From Vibrio mediterranei (GTDB taxonomy: Bacteria; Pseudomonadota; Gammaproteobacteria; Enterobacterales; Vibrionaceae), in NCBI RefSeq assembly GCF_900088415.1, contig NZ_FLLQ01000009.1:62001-126000 (forward strand): a stretch of DNA of 64,000 nucleotides, read 5' to 3'. Positions 9,033 to 17,877 of the stretch are shown piece by piece (position 1 is the first letter of the stretch; each line of letters opens with the position of its first letter). The position numbers and the translations under genes were made by a program. The notes beneath the pieces are model-generated. The model was not told the DNA's origin. It searched no databases and worked only from the letters and a program-made list of their open reading frames with translations.

Positions 9033-9521
9033 CCAGTGAGAGTGGTAGCTAAGCTAAGATCCCTTACACACTCTCACAGAATCCAACTTGCTCACCTATG
9101 TGATATGTGGATAATAAAGTTCGCTGTTATTTACAGACAGAAGAATACGACGAAGATTGTCATCAAAGTAATACAGGCGACGGCTTAAACGTCTGTAATT
9201 CAGGCAGTCTAAATATGTAAAGCTGGCAAATGCGCAATGTGGTTTACGCTATACCAAAGGGCGGTAGCGTGCTCAAAAACTACAATTGAAGGATAAACGT
9301 GCACAGAGAGGCACGAAAAAATGGAAGGCTAGGTTGTATGCGCAGCTGCGGCTAAAGAAATGCACGTCATGTGTACGGTGTTACCCCTCAAAGTGACACT
9401 GCTTTACCCTGCTCATCTCATAATATCTACAGGTACAACACTTCCTTTTATTCATCTCGAACATTTGTCCTAAGCTCTGCATCCATTATCCGGACCATAT
9501 CCACGCTTAGGGAACATCACC
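9033..9521 (+). promoter_or_regulatory. Leader region between wzc and the export operon
   Basis: A 489-bp gap. It starts with a 9-bp inverted repeat (GTGAGAGTG at 9036-9044 with CACTCTCAC at 9069-9077), without a T-tract. An ops element sits at 9260-9271, about 250 bp before the next start codon, so the untranslated leader is unusually long. The small frame at 9371-9568 has no ribosome site or recognisable domain. A promoter must lie upstream of the ops element, but I cannot single out its boxes. Confidence 0.55.
9260..9271 (+). promoter_or_regulatory. ops element (RfaH recruitment), second copy
   Basis: Exact GGCGGTAGCGTG on the coding strand. It precedes the outer-membrane protein, wbfF and wzz genes and, if read-through occurs, polymer locus 1. 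Distance to the next gene (250 bp) is long compared with the wza and rmlB copies. Confidence 0.88.
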
Positions 9522-10040
9522 TTGATCCAAAGAACCAAATTGACTATCGCAACAGCCATATTGGGTAGCGTGCTTTGCTCTCAATCGGCATTTGCTGATT
9601 TATACGCGGGTGCCGCTGTCACATACGCTGGTGCTGAATATCAACACACACCATCAAGTGGCACAGCAGATGCTTCTCCGTTGTTAGTTCAAGCGCAGCT
9701 TGGCTACTTCTTCACGGATTATTTTGCGGTTGAAGGCCGTTATGGCACTTCGATTCAACGCTCTGGTGGTCTTAATGTTGACCATACGGCGTCTGCGTTA
9801 TTAAAAGGCAATGTCCCAGTGACAGACCAGCTTTCAATGTATGGTTTGCTAGGCTATTCATCAGTAACCATTGACCAGCAGGACGTAGGTTCTGGCTCTG
9901 ACAGTGGGATGAGTTTTGGTCTCGGTATGCACTATGCGTTAAGTAGTTACACTGCCGTCACGTTTGAGTTTCTCAACAATTTAAATAGCGATAAAGCTCG
10001 CTTAAACGGGTTAAGTCTTGGGTTTCAGTACCGCTTCTAG
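9522..10040 (+). CDS. Small outer-membrane beta-barrel protein
   Basis: Predicted eight-stranded outer-membrane barrel of the OmpA-like/porin-family type, 172 residues. The signal peptide covers about residues 1-25 (ending SAFA-D), the mature part alternates polar and aromatic residues, and the last residue is Phe (LGFQYRF), the signature recognised by the barrel-assembly machinery. The start codon is TTG 9522 with AGGGA (9509-9513) 8 nt upstream; no suitable ATG exists before the signal peptide. It is the first gene after an ops element and lies 54 bp before wbfF, so a role in polymer display or anchoring is plausible but not shown. Confidence 0.75.
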   Translation: MIQRTKLTIATAILGSVLCSQSAFADLYAGAAVTYAGAEYQHTPSSGTADASPLLVQAQLGYFFTDYFAVEGRYGTSIQRSGGLNVDHTASALLKGNVPVTDQLSMYGLLGYSSVTIDQQDVGSGSDSGMSFGLGMHYALSSYTAVTFEFLNNLNSDKARLNGLSLGFQYRF

Positions 10041-10094
10041 AAAGTGAGGAAAACAAACCTAAGTCATTATGGAATACGCTAAGAGAAAGAATCA

Positions 10095-12845
10095 ATGAGA
10101 ACGAAATTAAAACAGTGGCTGGTTGCCAGTGTCTGTATGACAGCGGCATTTACTATGCCAGTAAACGCTCAAACGCCAACACCACAGCAGATGGAAATGT
10201 TCAAAAGTTTGCCAGCTAGCCAGCAGCAAGCATTAGCGGCGCAATATGGAATAACTCTACCAAGTAGTAGCGGAACGACTGAACAATACCAAAATCCGCA
10301 GCTGATGAATGAGCGTGGTGCGCAAGGAGCACAAAGCTCTGTACAGCCTCAAGCAACTTATATTAAAGGGCCCGATGGTCAATTTGTTGAACAAACCTTT
10401 ATTCAAGGCGCTGATGGTCAATTTATTCCCAACCCTAATCCCCCAAAAGAAAAGCAAAATACTCCTTTGCAACGTTTTGGTATTAACCTGTTCGCGTCAT
10501 CGCCTTCGACATTTGCACCGATAAGTGATGTGCCAGTGCCTGCGGAGTATCAAGTTGGCCCGGGCGATGAAATAGTGATTCAGCTGTTCGGTAAGGAGAA
10601 TCAGACTCACCGTTTGAGAGTGAACCGTGAAGGTGTGGTTAATTTCCCAACGTTGGGACCTATTCAAGTTGGCGGAATGAGCTTCTCTAATGTACGTGAA
10701 TCGTTACAACAACGCGTGCGTGAACAGATGATTGGGGTACGTAGCGATGTCACTATGGGTGAACTGCGTACCATGCAGATATTCGTGATGGGTGATGCCT
10801 ATAAGCCGGGTGCATATACAGTAAGCGGTCTGACAACCATTTCTCAAGCGATTTACTATAGTGGTGGTTTCAGCGAAAGCGGTGCACTGCGTGATATTCA
10901 GTTAAAGCGAAATGGTAAGTTAATTCGTCGTTTGGATATGTATGACTTGTTATTAAAAGGTGATACTCGCAACGATGTGCGCTTAATGCCGGGTGATGTG
11001 GTCTTTATTGGCCCAGTTAAACAAACTGTTTCTATCACCGGTGAAGTTAATCGCCCTGCCATTTACGAAATCAAACCAGGCGAAAGCTATGCTCATATCT
11101 TAAACATGACTGCTGGGTTGACGGCGAACGCCTATGCCGACCAAGTTCAAGTTAAACGCTCTGCTAAAAATGGTATTCGTGAAGTATTAACACTCGCACT
11201 CAATACTAATGCAGGTTTAAATACTAAAGCTAAAAGTGGTGACCAAGTAACCGTTGGCAAGCGTAGTGATGAGTTAAAGAACTACGTGCAAGTAGAAGGT
11301 GACGTATTGCACCCTGGTTACTACCAATGGAAGAGCGGGACTAAAATTTCGCACATTTTCTCTAGTGTAGATACCGCATTCAATTCAACCGCAGACGTGC
11401 ACTATGCCATTGTTGTACGTGAAATAAACCCTCAACGCGATGTTCGTGTCTATCAAATAGACCTCGCTAACGCGATTATGGCACCAAGTAGCAAAGACAA
11501 TATGCTATTGAACTCCCGTGACCGTATATTAGTGTTTAACCGATTCAACCTTGAAGAACTTGATTCGTTGTCACAGTTCGGAGAGAAGGCCACGACAGCG
11601 AAATCATTTGAACAAGCGAAGCAGCAAAGCTTTGAACAGGAGCTAAGAGATAAGCAAAGCACATTGTCGACAGGTGAAAAACTAAATAGACAGCAAGCGA
11701 AGTTAATCTATCAAGGGCAAGAGATTACCCAAAAGCAAATTGATACGGTGAAGCGTTCTACGCGTCAAACTCTACTTGCACCTGTCTTGATGCAACTTCG
11801 CCAACAAGCGGTATACGGTCACCCTCCTTTGATTGCTGAAGTGGGCGGGGAAGTGAAACACCCAGGTAACTACCCAATTACTAATCGCAATACCGTAAAA
11901 GACTTAGTGGCTGCCGCTGGTGGCCTAACACCGGATGCATACATTATGAATGCCGAATTATCTCGTACCGTTGTTGACCAAAAAGACCAGCGCTCGGTAT
12001 TGGATATTTCCCGTATTAACCTAGGTAACGCATTACTTGGTGATGTAAATGAAAACGCTATCATTGGTCCACGTGATCGCTTAAATGTCCTTGAGCAACC
12101 CAATGCGAATATGCACCGTTCAGTAACACTACAAGGCGAAGTAAAGTTCCCTGGTACATATACTGTGCGACAGGGGGAGACTATGAGTGAGCTTATTGAG
12201 CGGGCAGGTGGTTTAACCAAATTCGCTCATCCGCAAGGCGCAATTTTCACTCGTGAAGCACTTCGTTTACAGGAAGAGAAGCAGCTTAACGAATACGCCG
12301 CTGATATTCGTAAAGAAACTGCGAAGAAAACTTTCCGTGTTGATAATAACCTAGGCTCGACCATTACCGACCCAGATAAAACTTTGGCCTTTGTAGAAGA
12401 AGCTAGCAAGAGTAAAGCGCTTGGTCGAATGGTGGTTCAACTCGATGAAATTACTGAAGGTAATCAAGCCGCTGACTTTATGCTAGAAGATGGGGACTTT
12501 TTGTTTGTACCGACTTTCCGCAATACCGTATCAATTATGGGTGAAGTCCAGGTGTCTATCACTTACTTGTTAGATAACAAGCTAAAAGTTAAAGACTACC
12601 TAAACAAGGCCGGTGGTATTAAAAAGCAAGCGGATGAAGACCGTATTTTTGTTGTACGTGCAGATGGCTCAGTTTACAAACCAAACTCAGGCTATTGGTT
12701 CGGCAATAAGAATGAAGCGCTAAAAGCAGGAGACACCATCGTTGTGCCAATCGACACCGATTACCGCGACGCGCTCAGTACTTGGACAGCAGCCACGCAA
12801 ATCCTATACCAAATTGGTGTAGCGGTTAATGCGATTAATAAGTAA
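10095..12845 (+). CDS. wbfF: WbfF/OtnA-like multi-SLBB polysaccharide export protein
   Basis: Periplasmic/outer-membrane polysaccharide export protein much larger than Wza (916 residues). It has a signal peptide (residues 1-25, VNA-Q), a Gln-rich linker to about 140, a polysaccharide-export domain at about 150 (EYQVGPGDEIVIQLFG), and six SLBB-like motifs near residues 231, 314, 399, 581, 679 and 814, each with a G-[ED]-V-x-x-P-G-like core. It lacks the lipobox and C-terminal amphipathic helix of Wza. Length and the wzz neighbour match WbfF/OtnA of the V. cholerae O139 capsule locus. It likely forms the outer part of a second export pathway with Wzz. Spacing to wzz is 18 bp. Confidence 0.85.
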   Translation: MRTKLKQWLVASVCMTAAFTMPVNAQTPTPQQMEMFKSLPASQQQALAAQYGITLPSSSGTTEQYQNPQLMNERGAQGAQSSVQPQATYIKGPDGQFVEQTFIQGADGQFIPNPNPPKEKQNTPLQRFGINLFASSPSTFAPISDVPVPAEYQVGPGDEIVIQLFGKENQTHRLRVNREGVVNFPTLGPIQVGGMSFSNVRESLQQRVREQMIGVRSDVTMGELRTMQIFVMGDAYKPGAYTVSGLTTISQAIYYSGGFSESGALRDIQLKRNGKLIRRLDMYDLLLKGDTRNDVRLMPGDVVFIGPVKQTVSITGEVNRPAIYEIKPGESYAHILNMTAGLTANAYADQVQVKRSAKNGIREVLTLALNTNAGLNTKAKSGDQVTVGKRSDELKNYVQVEGDVLHPGYYQWKSGTKISHIFSSVDTAFNSTADVHYAIVVREINPQRDVRVYQIDLANAIMAPSSKDNMLLNSRDRILVFNRFNLEELDSLSQFGEKATTAKSFEQAKQQSFEQELRDKQSTLSTGEKLNRQQAKLIYQGQEITQKQIDTVKRSTRQTLLAPVLMQLRQQAVYGHPPLIAEVGGEVKHPGNYPITNRNTVKDLVAAAGGLTPDAYIMNAELSRTVVDQKDQRSVLDISRINLGNALLGDVNENAIIGPRDRLNVLEQPNANMHRSVTLQGEVKFPGTYTVRQGETMSELIERAGGLTKFAHPQGAIFTREALRLQEEKQLNEYAADIRKETAKKTFRVDNNLGSTITDPDKTLAFVEEASKSKALGRMVVQLDEITEGNQAADFMLEDGDFLFVPTFRNTVSIMGEVQVSITYLLDNKLKVKDYLNKAGGIKKQADEDRIFVVRADGSVYKPNSGYWFGNKNEALKAGDTIVVPIDTDYRDALSTWTAATQILYQIGVAVNAINK

Positions 12846-12863
12846 TAGTTCGGAGTAGAAAAC

Positions 12864-13844
12864 ATGAGTCAGAATAACTATCCGAACCAATTGCCACCGC
12901 AGTTTGCGCAGCAAAGTCATGTCGATGAAATTGATCTTAAGGCGCTGTTTTTAGCACTTTGGAAAGGAAAATGGATAATCGTTGCCACAACCTTTGTGTT
13001 TGCTGTGGGAGCGGTGCTATTCGCGATAAGCCAGCCTAACACCTACAAAGCAGATACCTTGCTGGCTCCGGCAGAAAGCTCGGGGCAGGGAGGGCTGGCT
13101 AAAATGGCAGGACAACTAGGTGGCTTGGCGGCACTGGCTGGAGTAAACCTGGGTGGTGGCGAAAGCAGTCAAACAGATCTAGCGGTGCAGGTGATGAAGT
13201 CTCGTCAGTTTGTAGATCATTTTATTCAAAAGCATGATCTTATGGTGCCCATTATGGCGGCAAAAGAGTGGGATGCGGATACCAATACATTGATTTTAGA
13301 TGGTGATGTTTATGATGCTTCTACAGGGAAGTGGCTTCGGGAGCCAAAAGGGTTACGTGGGGCAAAGCCAACATCACAAGAAGCGTATGATGTATTCATC
13401 AAAGACATGTTTAGTGTAAATCAGGATAAAGAAAATAGACTGTATACGGTTAGTATTGAGTTCTTTTCACCCTACCTAGCGAAAACGTGGACGACTTGGT
13501 TGGTGGACGACATCAACAAAGTGATGCGTGAGCGTGTCATTGCAGAAAGCACTCAGAACTTGGATTATCTGGCTGAGCAGCTCAATAAAACGTCGGTAGC
13601 TGAAATGCAAAGTGCGTTTTATCAGATTGTTGAAGAGCAGACTAAAAGTCTAATGCTTGCAGAAGTCCAAGAAGAGTTCATCTTCAAAGTGGTCGACCCA
13701 GCTGTAGTACCAGAGCTGAAAGCCGGACCCAAACGCGCCCTTATTTGTATACTAGGGGCGTTGCTTGGTGGAATGCTAGGCGTCGCAATAGTTTTAGTTC
13801 GCTTCGCTTTTAGGAAGGAAGATGTTGAGAACCTAGAGTCTTAA
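12864..13844 (+). CDS. wzz: Wzz/OtnB-like chain-length determinant
   Basis: Inner-membrane polysaccharide co-polymerase without kinase domain, which sets chain length of Wzy-made polymers. Two membrane segments (about 37-55 and 294-314) flank a periplasmic domain, and the second segment is preceded by the proline-rich VVDPAVVPELKAGPKR motif. 326 residues. A Gly/Ala-rich stretch (residues 71-105) follows the first membrane segment. ATG 12864 has GGAG 8 nt upstream. It corresponds to OtnB of the O139 locus by size and by its place after wbfF. A terminator and an ISAs1-family relic follow, as IS1358 does in known Vibrio loci. Confidence 0.88.
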   Translation: MSQNNYPNQLPPQFAQQSHVDEIDLKALFLALWKGKWIIVATTFVFAVGAVLFAISQPNTYKADTLLAPAESSGQGGLAKMAGQLGGLAALAGVNLGGGESSQTDLAVQVMKSRQFVDHFIQKHDLMVPIMAAKEWDADTNTLILDGDVYDASTGKWLREPKGLRGAKPTSQEAYDVFIKDMFSVNQDKENRLYTVSIEFFSPYLAKTWTTWLVDDINKVMRERVIAESTQNLDYLAEQLNKTSVAEMQSAFYQIVEEQTKSLMLAEVQEEFIFKVVDPAVVPELKAGPKRALICILGALLGGMLGVAIVLVRFAFRKEDVENLES

Positions 13845-13971
13845 ACCTCCCTAACTTTGCAGTAATCAACTGAAATTGGAAACCTGTTGGAACCAGGGTT
13901 AGAGAAAAACGCCAAAAATAAGCTATTACAATGAGATAGGTGAAATAGACTGTCTCAAAATGGATAAAAAG

Positions 13972-14006
13972 TGTCTCAGTGCATGACAGTTGTCTGAGAC
14001 ATTTTT
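13972..14006 (+). terminator. Rho-independent terminator after wzz
   Basis: Arms TGTCTCAG (13972-13979) and CTGAGACA (13994-14001) are a perfect 8-bp stem with a 14-nt loop, followed by five T. It lies 128 bp after wzz and just before the insertion-sequence relic, so it separates the export genes from wzy and the rest of locus 1 unless RfaH-modified polymerase passes it. Confidence 0.75.
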
Positions 14007-14036
14007 GTGTCAATTAGCACGAAACAGAGTCTGGGA

Positions 14037-15359
14037 CAGGGAAAATCATCAATATGCCCATGTTTAAAGGCTTCGTGGCTTGTTAGGTACTCGATTTTTC
14101 AATGTGGTCAGCTAGTACCATCACATAATTGACAATTAACCGATGATCAATTTTCTGGTCACTTTCAGTGTTTTCTGATACCTCCATAGAAAATTTGGAG
14201 GTCCAACAGTGAGTAATCAACACCCATTTATGCATTTTGATGTCATCCAGATTACCGCCAAAAGACAAAGTCGAGCACAAATTAATTGATATCATTTTGT
14301 TAACAATTTGCGCTATTCTTTCCGGTCAAGATGATTGGAAAACCATTAATCTTTATAGTCAAGCACAGTTAGATTTTGCAAAGCGGTTTGGTGATTTTAG
14401 TCATGGTGTCCCTTCTACATCGACAATAGCAAGAGCTATGGGAATGATTAATGTCACTCGCTTTCAGAAGTGTTTTATCGAATGGATGAAGGATTGCACA
14501 GAGCTTACTAAGGGTGAAGTGATTGCCATTGACAGTAAAACCGTTAGGGGCTCTTATGATGACTCTCGCGGTCTTGGTGCTATTTCACATGGTAAACGCT
14601 TTTGCGACCGAAAATGGTGTCAGTCTCGGACAACATAAAGTCTATCGTAAATCTAATGAAATCACCGCTATCCCAGGTTTGCTGGAATTGCTTGATATAT
14701 CGGGTTGTTTGGTGACAATTGATGCGATGGGATGCCAAAAGAAAATTGCTCAGAAAATACTTGATAAGAATGACGATTACTTACTAGCGGTTAAAGGTAA
14801 TCAAGGGCGTTTAGAACAAGCGTTTAATGACTATTTCGATATATAAGCATGCTACAAAAACACGATGGTGATTCTTAAGCACATAGGAAAAATCTCGTGG
14901 TAGACAAGAAACTAGACTTGCTCTAACGAATTAGGGTTTAAGTGCTTTGGGATACCTAACGTGTGATAGGCCAGAGCTAAAAACAATGGGTATCGTCGTT
15001 TCTGTATGACAGGAAGAAGCTGTGACGAGAGAGTCAGAAGTCACGGTGAGATACTACATTAGTTCGAAGGACCTAAGTGCTAAGGAATTGTTAAATGCAA
15101 TGCGTTCACATTGGTTGGTCGACTCGATGCATTGGTCTCTAGACACAAGAATCGGTGAAGATTCTTGCCGAAAACGCACAGAAGAGAGCGCAGAAAATTT
15201 CGTAAGGATCAGACAGATGTGTTTAAGCATACTGAAGAGTGAAACGACTTTGAAAGCGAGTATTAAACACAAAAGAGCGATGTGTGCGATGGATTCTGAG
15301 TATCTTTTGAAGGTTCTGGCAAGGCTTTATTGACCGGGGATGTTCATGAATCTTCCGTG
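14037..15359 (+). mobile_element. Degenerate ISAs1-family (IS1358-like) element
   Basis: About 1.32 kb. The candidate left end CAGGGAAAATCATCAATATG (14037 on) and the reverse complement of the right end, CACGGAAGATTCATGAACAT (ending at 15359), match at 14 of 20 positions and behave as terminal inverted repeats. The enclosed transposase is of the ISAs1/H-repeat type. No target duplication is visible in the flanks, so the copy is old. IS1358, an ISAs1-family element, is known at the same place (after wzz/otnB) in V. cholerae O139 and in V. anguillarum surface-polysaccharide loci. Identity to IS1358 itself needs an alignment. Confidence 0.75.
14209..15333 (+). pseudogene. ISAs1-family transposase, frameshifted
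   Basis: The original start is probably GTG 14209, with GGAGG (14197-14201) 7 nt before. The product is then split over four frame segments: 14209 to about 14245; 14237-14638 (KVEHKLIDIILLTICAIL, and the catalytic-domain motif EVIAIDSKTVRGS); 14523-14846 (VTIDAMGCQKKIA, DDYLLAVKGNQG); and 15022-15333 (RSHWLVDSMHWSLD, then a C-terminal helix). An extra T near 14584 explains the second shift; the part 14847-15021 has several stops in all useful frames. Motifs identify the DDE transposase of ISAs1/H-repeat elements. It cannot make an active enzyme as it stands. Confidence 0.85.
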
Positions 15360-15389
15360 GTTATATCTCTAATATTTAATGCGAAGTAA

Positions 15390-16670
15390 ATGAATTTGCA
15401 ATATTTATATTTAACATTTTACTTTTTATCCTTATTGTTGGTAATGCTCGCTCTTTATAAAAAGGATAAGAGTGCGATATATCATTCACCATTCATGGTT
15501 TTTAACTTTATATGGTTTGTAATATTCTTAGTATATTTGTCCGTAGATGATTTTTTATCTTCGAGTACAGCAACTGTATTGATATCTTTTCATGGCTGCT
15601 TTCTTATTTTTTCCTTGCTTTTTATTGTATTGTATAGCCAAAGAGGGGAGGTTGTATATAGAGCAAATATTTCGAATTTGAAAGCTAGTACTTTGCTTTT
15701 TATGCAAAGTTTAGCACTTATAGCCGCCCTAGCATACGTAAACGCGGCTATAAGTGCTAAAGGTGTTGGTTTAATTGCAGCGTATAGTGGTGATGTAAGT
15801 ATTAGGGATATGATTGCTTTTAGTGATTACTCTGTTCCTATTTGGGCTAAACTGCTTAATCAACTGAACTATCTGAATATATTACTACCTATTGTATTTA
15901 TTATACATAAAAGAGACAGCTTGTTTTTTCTATTTGCTACACTGTTGCTCTCTATTTTATATAATGTTCTCTTTATGCAAAGAAGTGGTGTACTATTTAT
16001 TTTGGTCGTAACAATGTTTGCCTATCTAAGAGTGAATGACGTTAGATTATCAACGGTTATAAAAGTAGTAGTACCGAGTTTTCTTTTCTTTGTCCTTATT
16101 TCTGTATTTATTCTATACTCAAGAGGAATTGGTTTAGAGGGTGTTTGGCGTAACTTTAGTGACTATTTTTTAGGTGGTATATCAGGTTTTCAAGCGTTTT
16201 ATGATGGATACGCTGGAACCGTTGTTAATATGGCAGAAAAGAGCAGTGCTTTAGGGTTAAAAGAGTTCAACCTTGATTCCGTTAATGTTATGAGTACTCA
16301 TGTTCCGCTATTTAAAATTATTGCTATTAAATTAGGACTTATTGAGCAACAAGCATCCTGGAATCATGATGTGTTTGTTTATTACCCAATCGCAACTAAT
16401 ATATATACTTGGTATAAGGTGTTTTTGATTGATTTTTGGTACTTTGGTATTGTTTTCTTTCCATTCGTCTATAGTTTTTTAGTTTATTTAGTGATGAGAT
16501 TTTTCTACTATAAGATTAATGTGTTCTCTGTGTTTTTATGTTCCTATGTGTTCTATATGTTTTTTAGGTCATTTGGCGGTGTGGCATTTGACTTAAAGAC
16601 TATAGTGATGGCGTTTGTACTTTCTACACTTGTATCTAAATTTATCGAAGAGAAAGTAGATGAAAGGTAA
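15390..16670 (+). CDS. wzy: Wzy-like oligosaccharide repeat-unit polymerase
   Basis: Integral membrane protein of 426 residues with about ten to twelve hydrophobic helices and one larger periplasmic loop near residues 255-330 (after YSRGIGLEGVWRN), the arrangement of O-antigen and capsule polymerases. Such proteins have little sequence conservation, so the call rests on topology, length and the directly overlapping wzx flippase gene. It joins lipid-linked repeat units at the periplasmic face. It overlaps wzx by 11 bp. The gene is strongly AT-rich compared with wza-wzc, typical of imported polymer-specific genes. It is the only wzy candidate in the window. Confidence 0.75.
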   Translation: MNLQYLYLTFYFLSLLLVMLALYKKDKSAIYHSPFMVFNFIWFVIFLVYLSVDDFLSSSTATVLISFHGCFLIFSLLFIVLYSQRGEVVYRANISNLKASTLLFMQSLALIAALAYVNAAISAKGVGLIAAYSGDVSIRDMIAFSDYSVPIWAKLLNQLNYLNILLPIVFIIHKRDSLFFLFATLLLSILYNVLFMQRSGVLFILVVTMFAYLRVNDVRLSTVIKVVVPSFLFFVLISVFILYSRGIGLEGVWRNFSDYFLGGISGFQAFYDGYAGTVVNMAEKSSALGLKEFNLDSVNVMSTHVPLFKIIAIKLGLIEQQASWNHDVFVYYPIATNIYTWYKVFLIDFWYFGIVFFPFVYSFLVYLVMRFFYYKINVFSVFLCSYVFYMFFRSFGGVAFDLKTIVMAFVLSTLVSKFIEEKVDER

Positions 16671-17877
16671 TATAGTATCAATGTATCTATTGACTCTTTT
16701 TAGAGTATTAATACCTTTAGTGTTGATACCTATATTTTCTCGAGCACTCGGAGTGGAAGAATTTGGTAAGTACTATTTCTATCAAGCAATTTCATTTTTC
16801 GTATCTATTTTTTTTGAATTTGGCTTTAACATAACATACACTAGACTTTTAGCAAAAGGAGAACAGTGTCAAAATAGACTAGTTTCTGAAGTTACTTCTT
16901 TTCAGCTTTATTCTCTTTTGCTAATCATGATTCTATCTTTATTAGTAAGTCAGTTTTGTTCACTAGATTCCTACGATATATTACTTTTAGTCCTCTGGGG
17001 AGCAAGTGTAGGAAATGTTCCAACATATTTCTTTCAAGGTAAAAATAGAATATGGGTAGTAAGCCTATATGAGATAGTTATCAACACCACATTCCTTCTG
17101 TCGGTTGTCTTGTTCATATGGATAGATATGGATCTAGATGCTAGATTACTTATTCAAGCTCAGGTGCTATTGAGAGCGATAGGACTTTATGTCCTTTTTA
17201 GATCAGTTTATACTGAAGTTGGTGGGTTTACTGTAAACCTTTCTTTTGCTAAAGAAGCTTACTTTAAAGCTGTTTCTTCCTTCTTATATAGACTGTCTGT
17301 AAATGCTTATACTACTATCAATGTCGTTATAGTTGGTAAAATATTTGGACCTTCCGCAGTCGCATTATACTCACCTGTCGAAAAACTTGTAAAAGCATCG
17401 CTGAACTTCATTACTCCAATTTCCCAAGTAGTCTATCCAATAATAGCCAAAGGTGGCAAACTAGGTTTGGTTACTACAACAGCAAGTATTCAATTGTCAT
17501 TGGCTGTACTTGCTATGCTAACGATTACTTGGTTATCAGAACCCCTTATTAACTTTTTACTAGGTGAAAGTTTCTCGGATGCGACGGAACTGCTACATGT
17601 GTTCGTCTTTGTTATACCGATAATCACAATTAGTAACATACTCGCATTTCAGGTCCTATTTCCCAGGGGATTAGAATCAAAAATGAAGTGGAGTGTACTA
17701 TTAGGAGCAACAGTAAATATATTATTGGTTGTAACTTTGTATAATAAATTGACCATTAATAATTATGTGTATATTGTTTTAGCTAGTGAAGCAGCGGTGG
17801 TTATAGGCATGATTATTATTTATTTTTTTGGAAAAAAGAACAATGAAAAAAATAGTAGCGGTTATAGTGACATATAA
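16660..17877 (+). CDS. wzx: Wzx-like flippase (locus 1)
   Basis: Polytopic membrane protein of the polysaccharide-transporter (MATE-like) family, 405 residues with about twelve helices; it moves undecaprenyl-diphosphate-linked repeat units across the inner membrane. The N-terminus has the family pattern LFRVLIPLVLIPIFSRALG followed by EEFGKYYFYQ. It overlaps wzy by 11 bp and the next glycosyltransferase gene by 35 bp, so the three are translationally coupled. AT-rich like its neighbours. Distinct from the second flippase at 46572. Confidence 0.85.
   Translation: MKGNIVSMYLLTLFRVLIPLVLIPIFSRALGVEEFGKYYFYQAISFFVSIFFEFGFNITYTRLLAKGEQCQNRLVSEVTSFQLYSLLLIMILSLLVSQFCSLDSYDILLLVLWGASVGNVPTYFFQGKNRIWVVSLYEIVINTTFLLSVVLFIWIDMDLDARLLIQAQVLLRAIGLYVLFRSVYTEVGGFTVNLSFAKEAYFKAVSSFLYRLSVNAYTTINVVIVGKIFGPSAVALYSPVEKLVKASLNFITPISQVVYPIIAKGGKLGLVTTTASIQLSLAVLAMLTITWLSEPLINFLLGESFSDATELLHVFVFVIPIITISNILAFQVLFPRGLESKMKWSVLLGATVNILLVVTLYNKLTINNYVYIVLASEAAVVIGMIIIYFFGKKNNEKNSSGYSDI

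Noticed and set aside
9041..9060. GGTAGCTAAGC resembling the upstream part of a JUMPstart sequence
   Set aside because: It is about 205 bp from the ops element, whereas JUMPstart is a 39-bp unit that contains ops; it is more simply the loop of an inverted repeat after wzc.
9371..9568. 65-codon frame overlapping the outer-membrane protein start
   Set aside because: No ribosome site or family features; it overlaps a gene with a clear signal peptide in another frame.
11870..12409. Minus-strand frames inside wbfF
   Set aside because: Shadow frames opposite a strongly conserved SLBB-repeat coding sequence.
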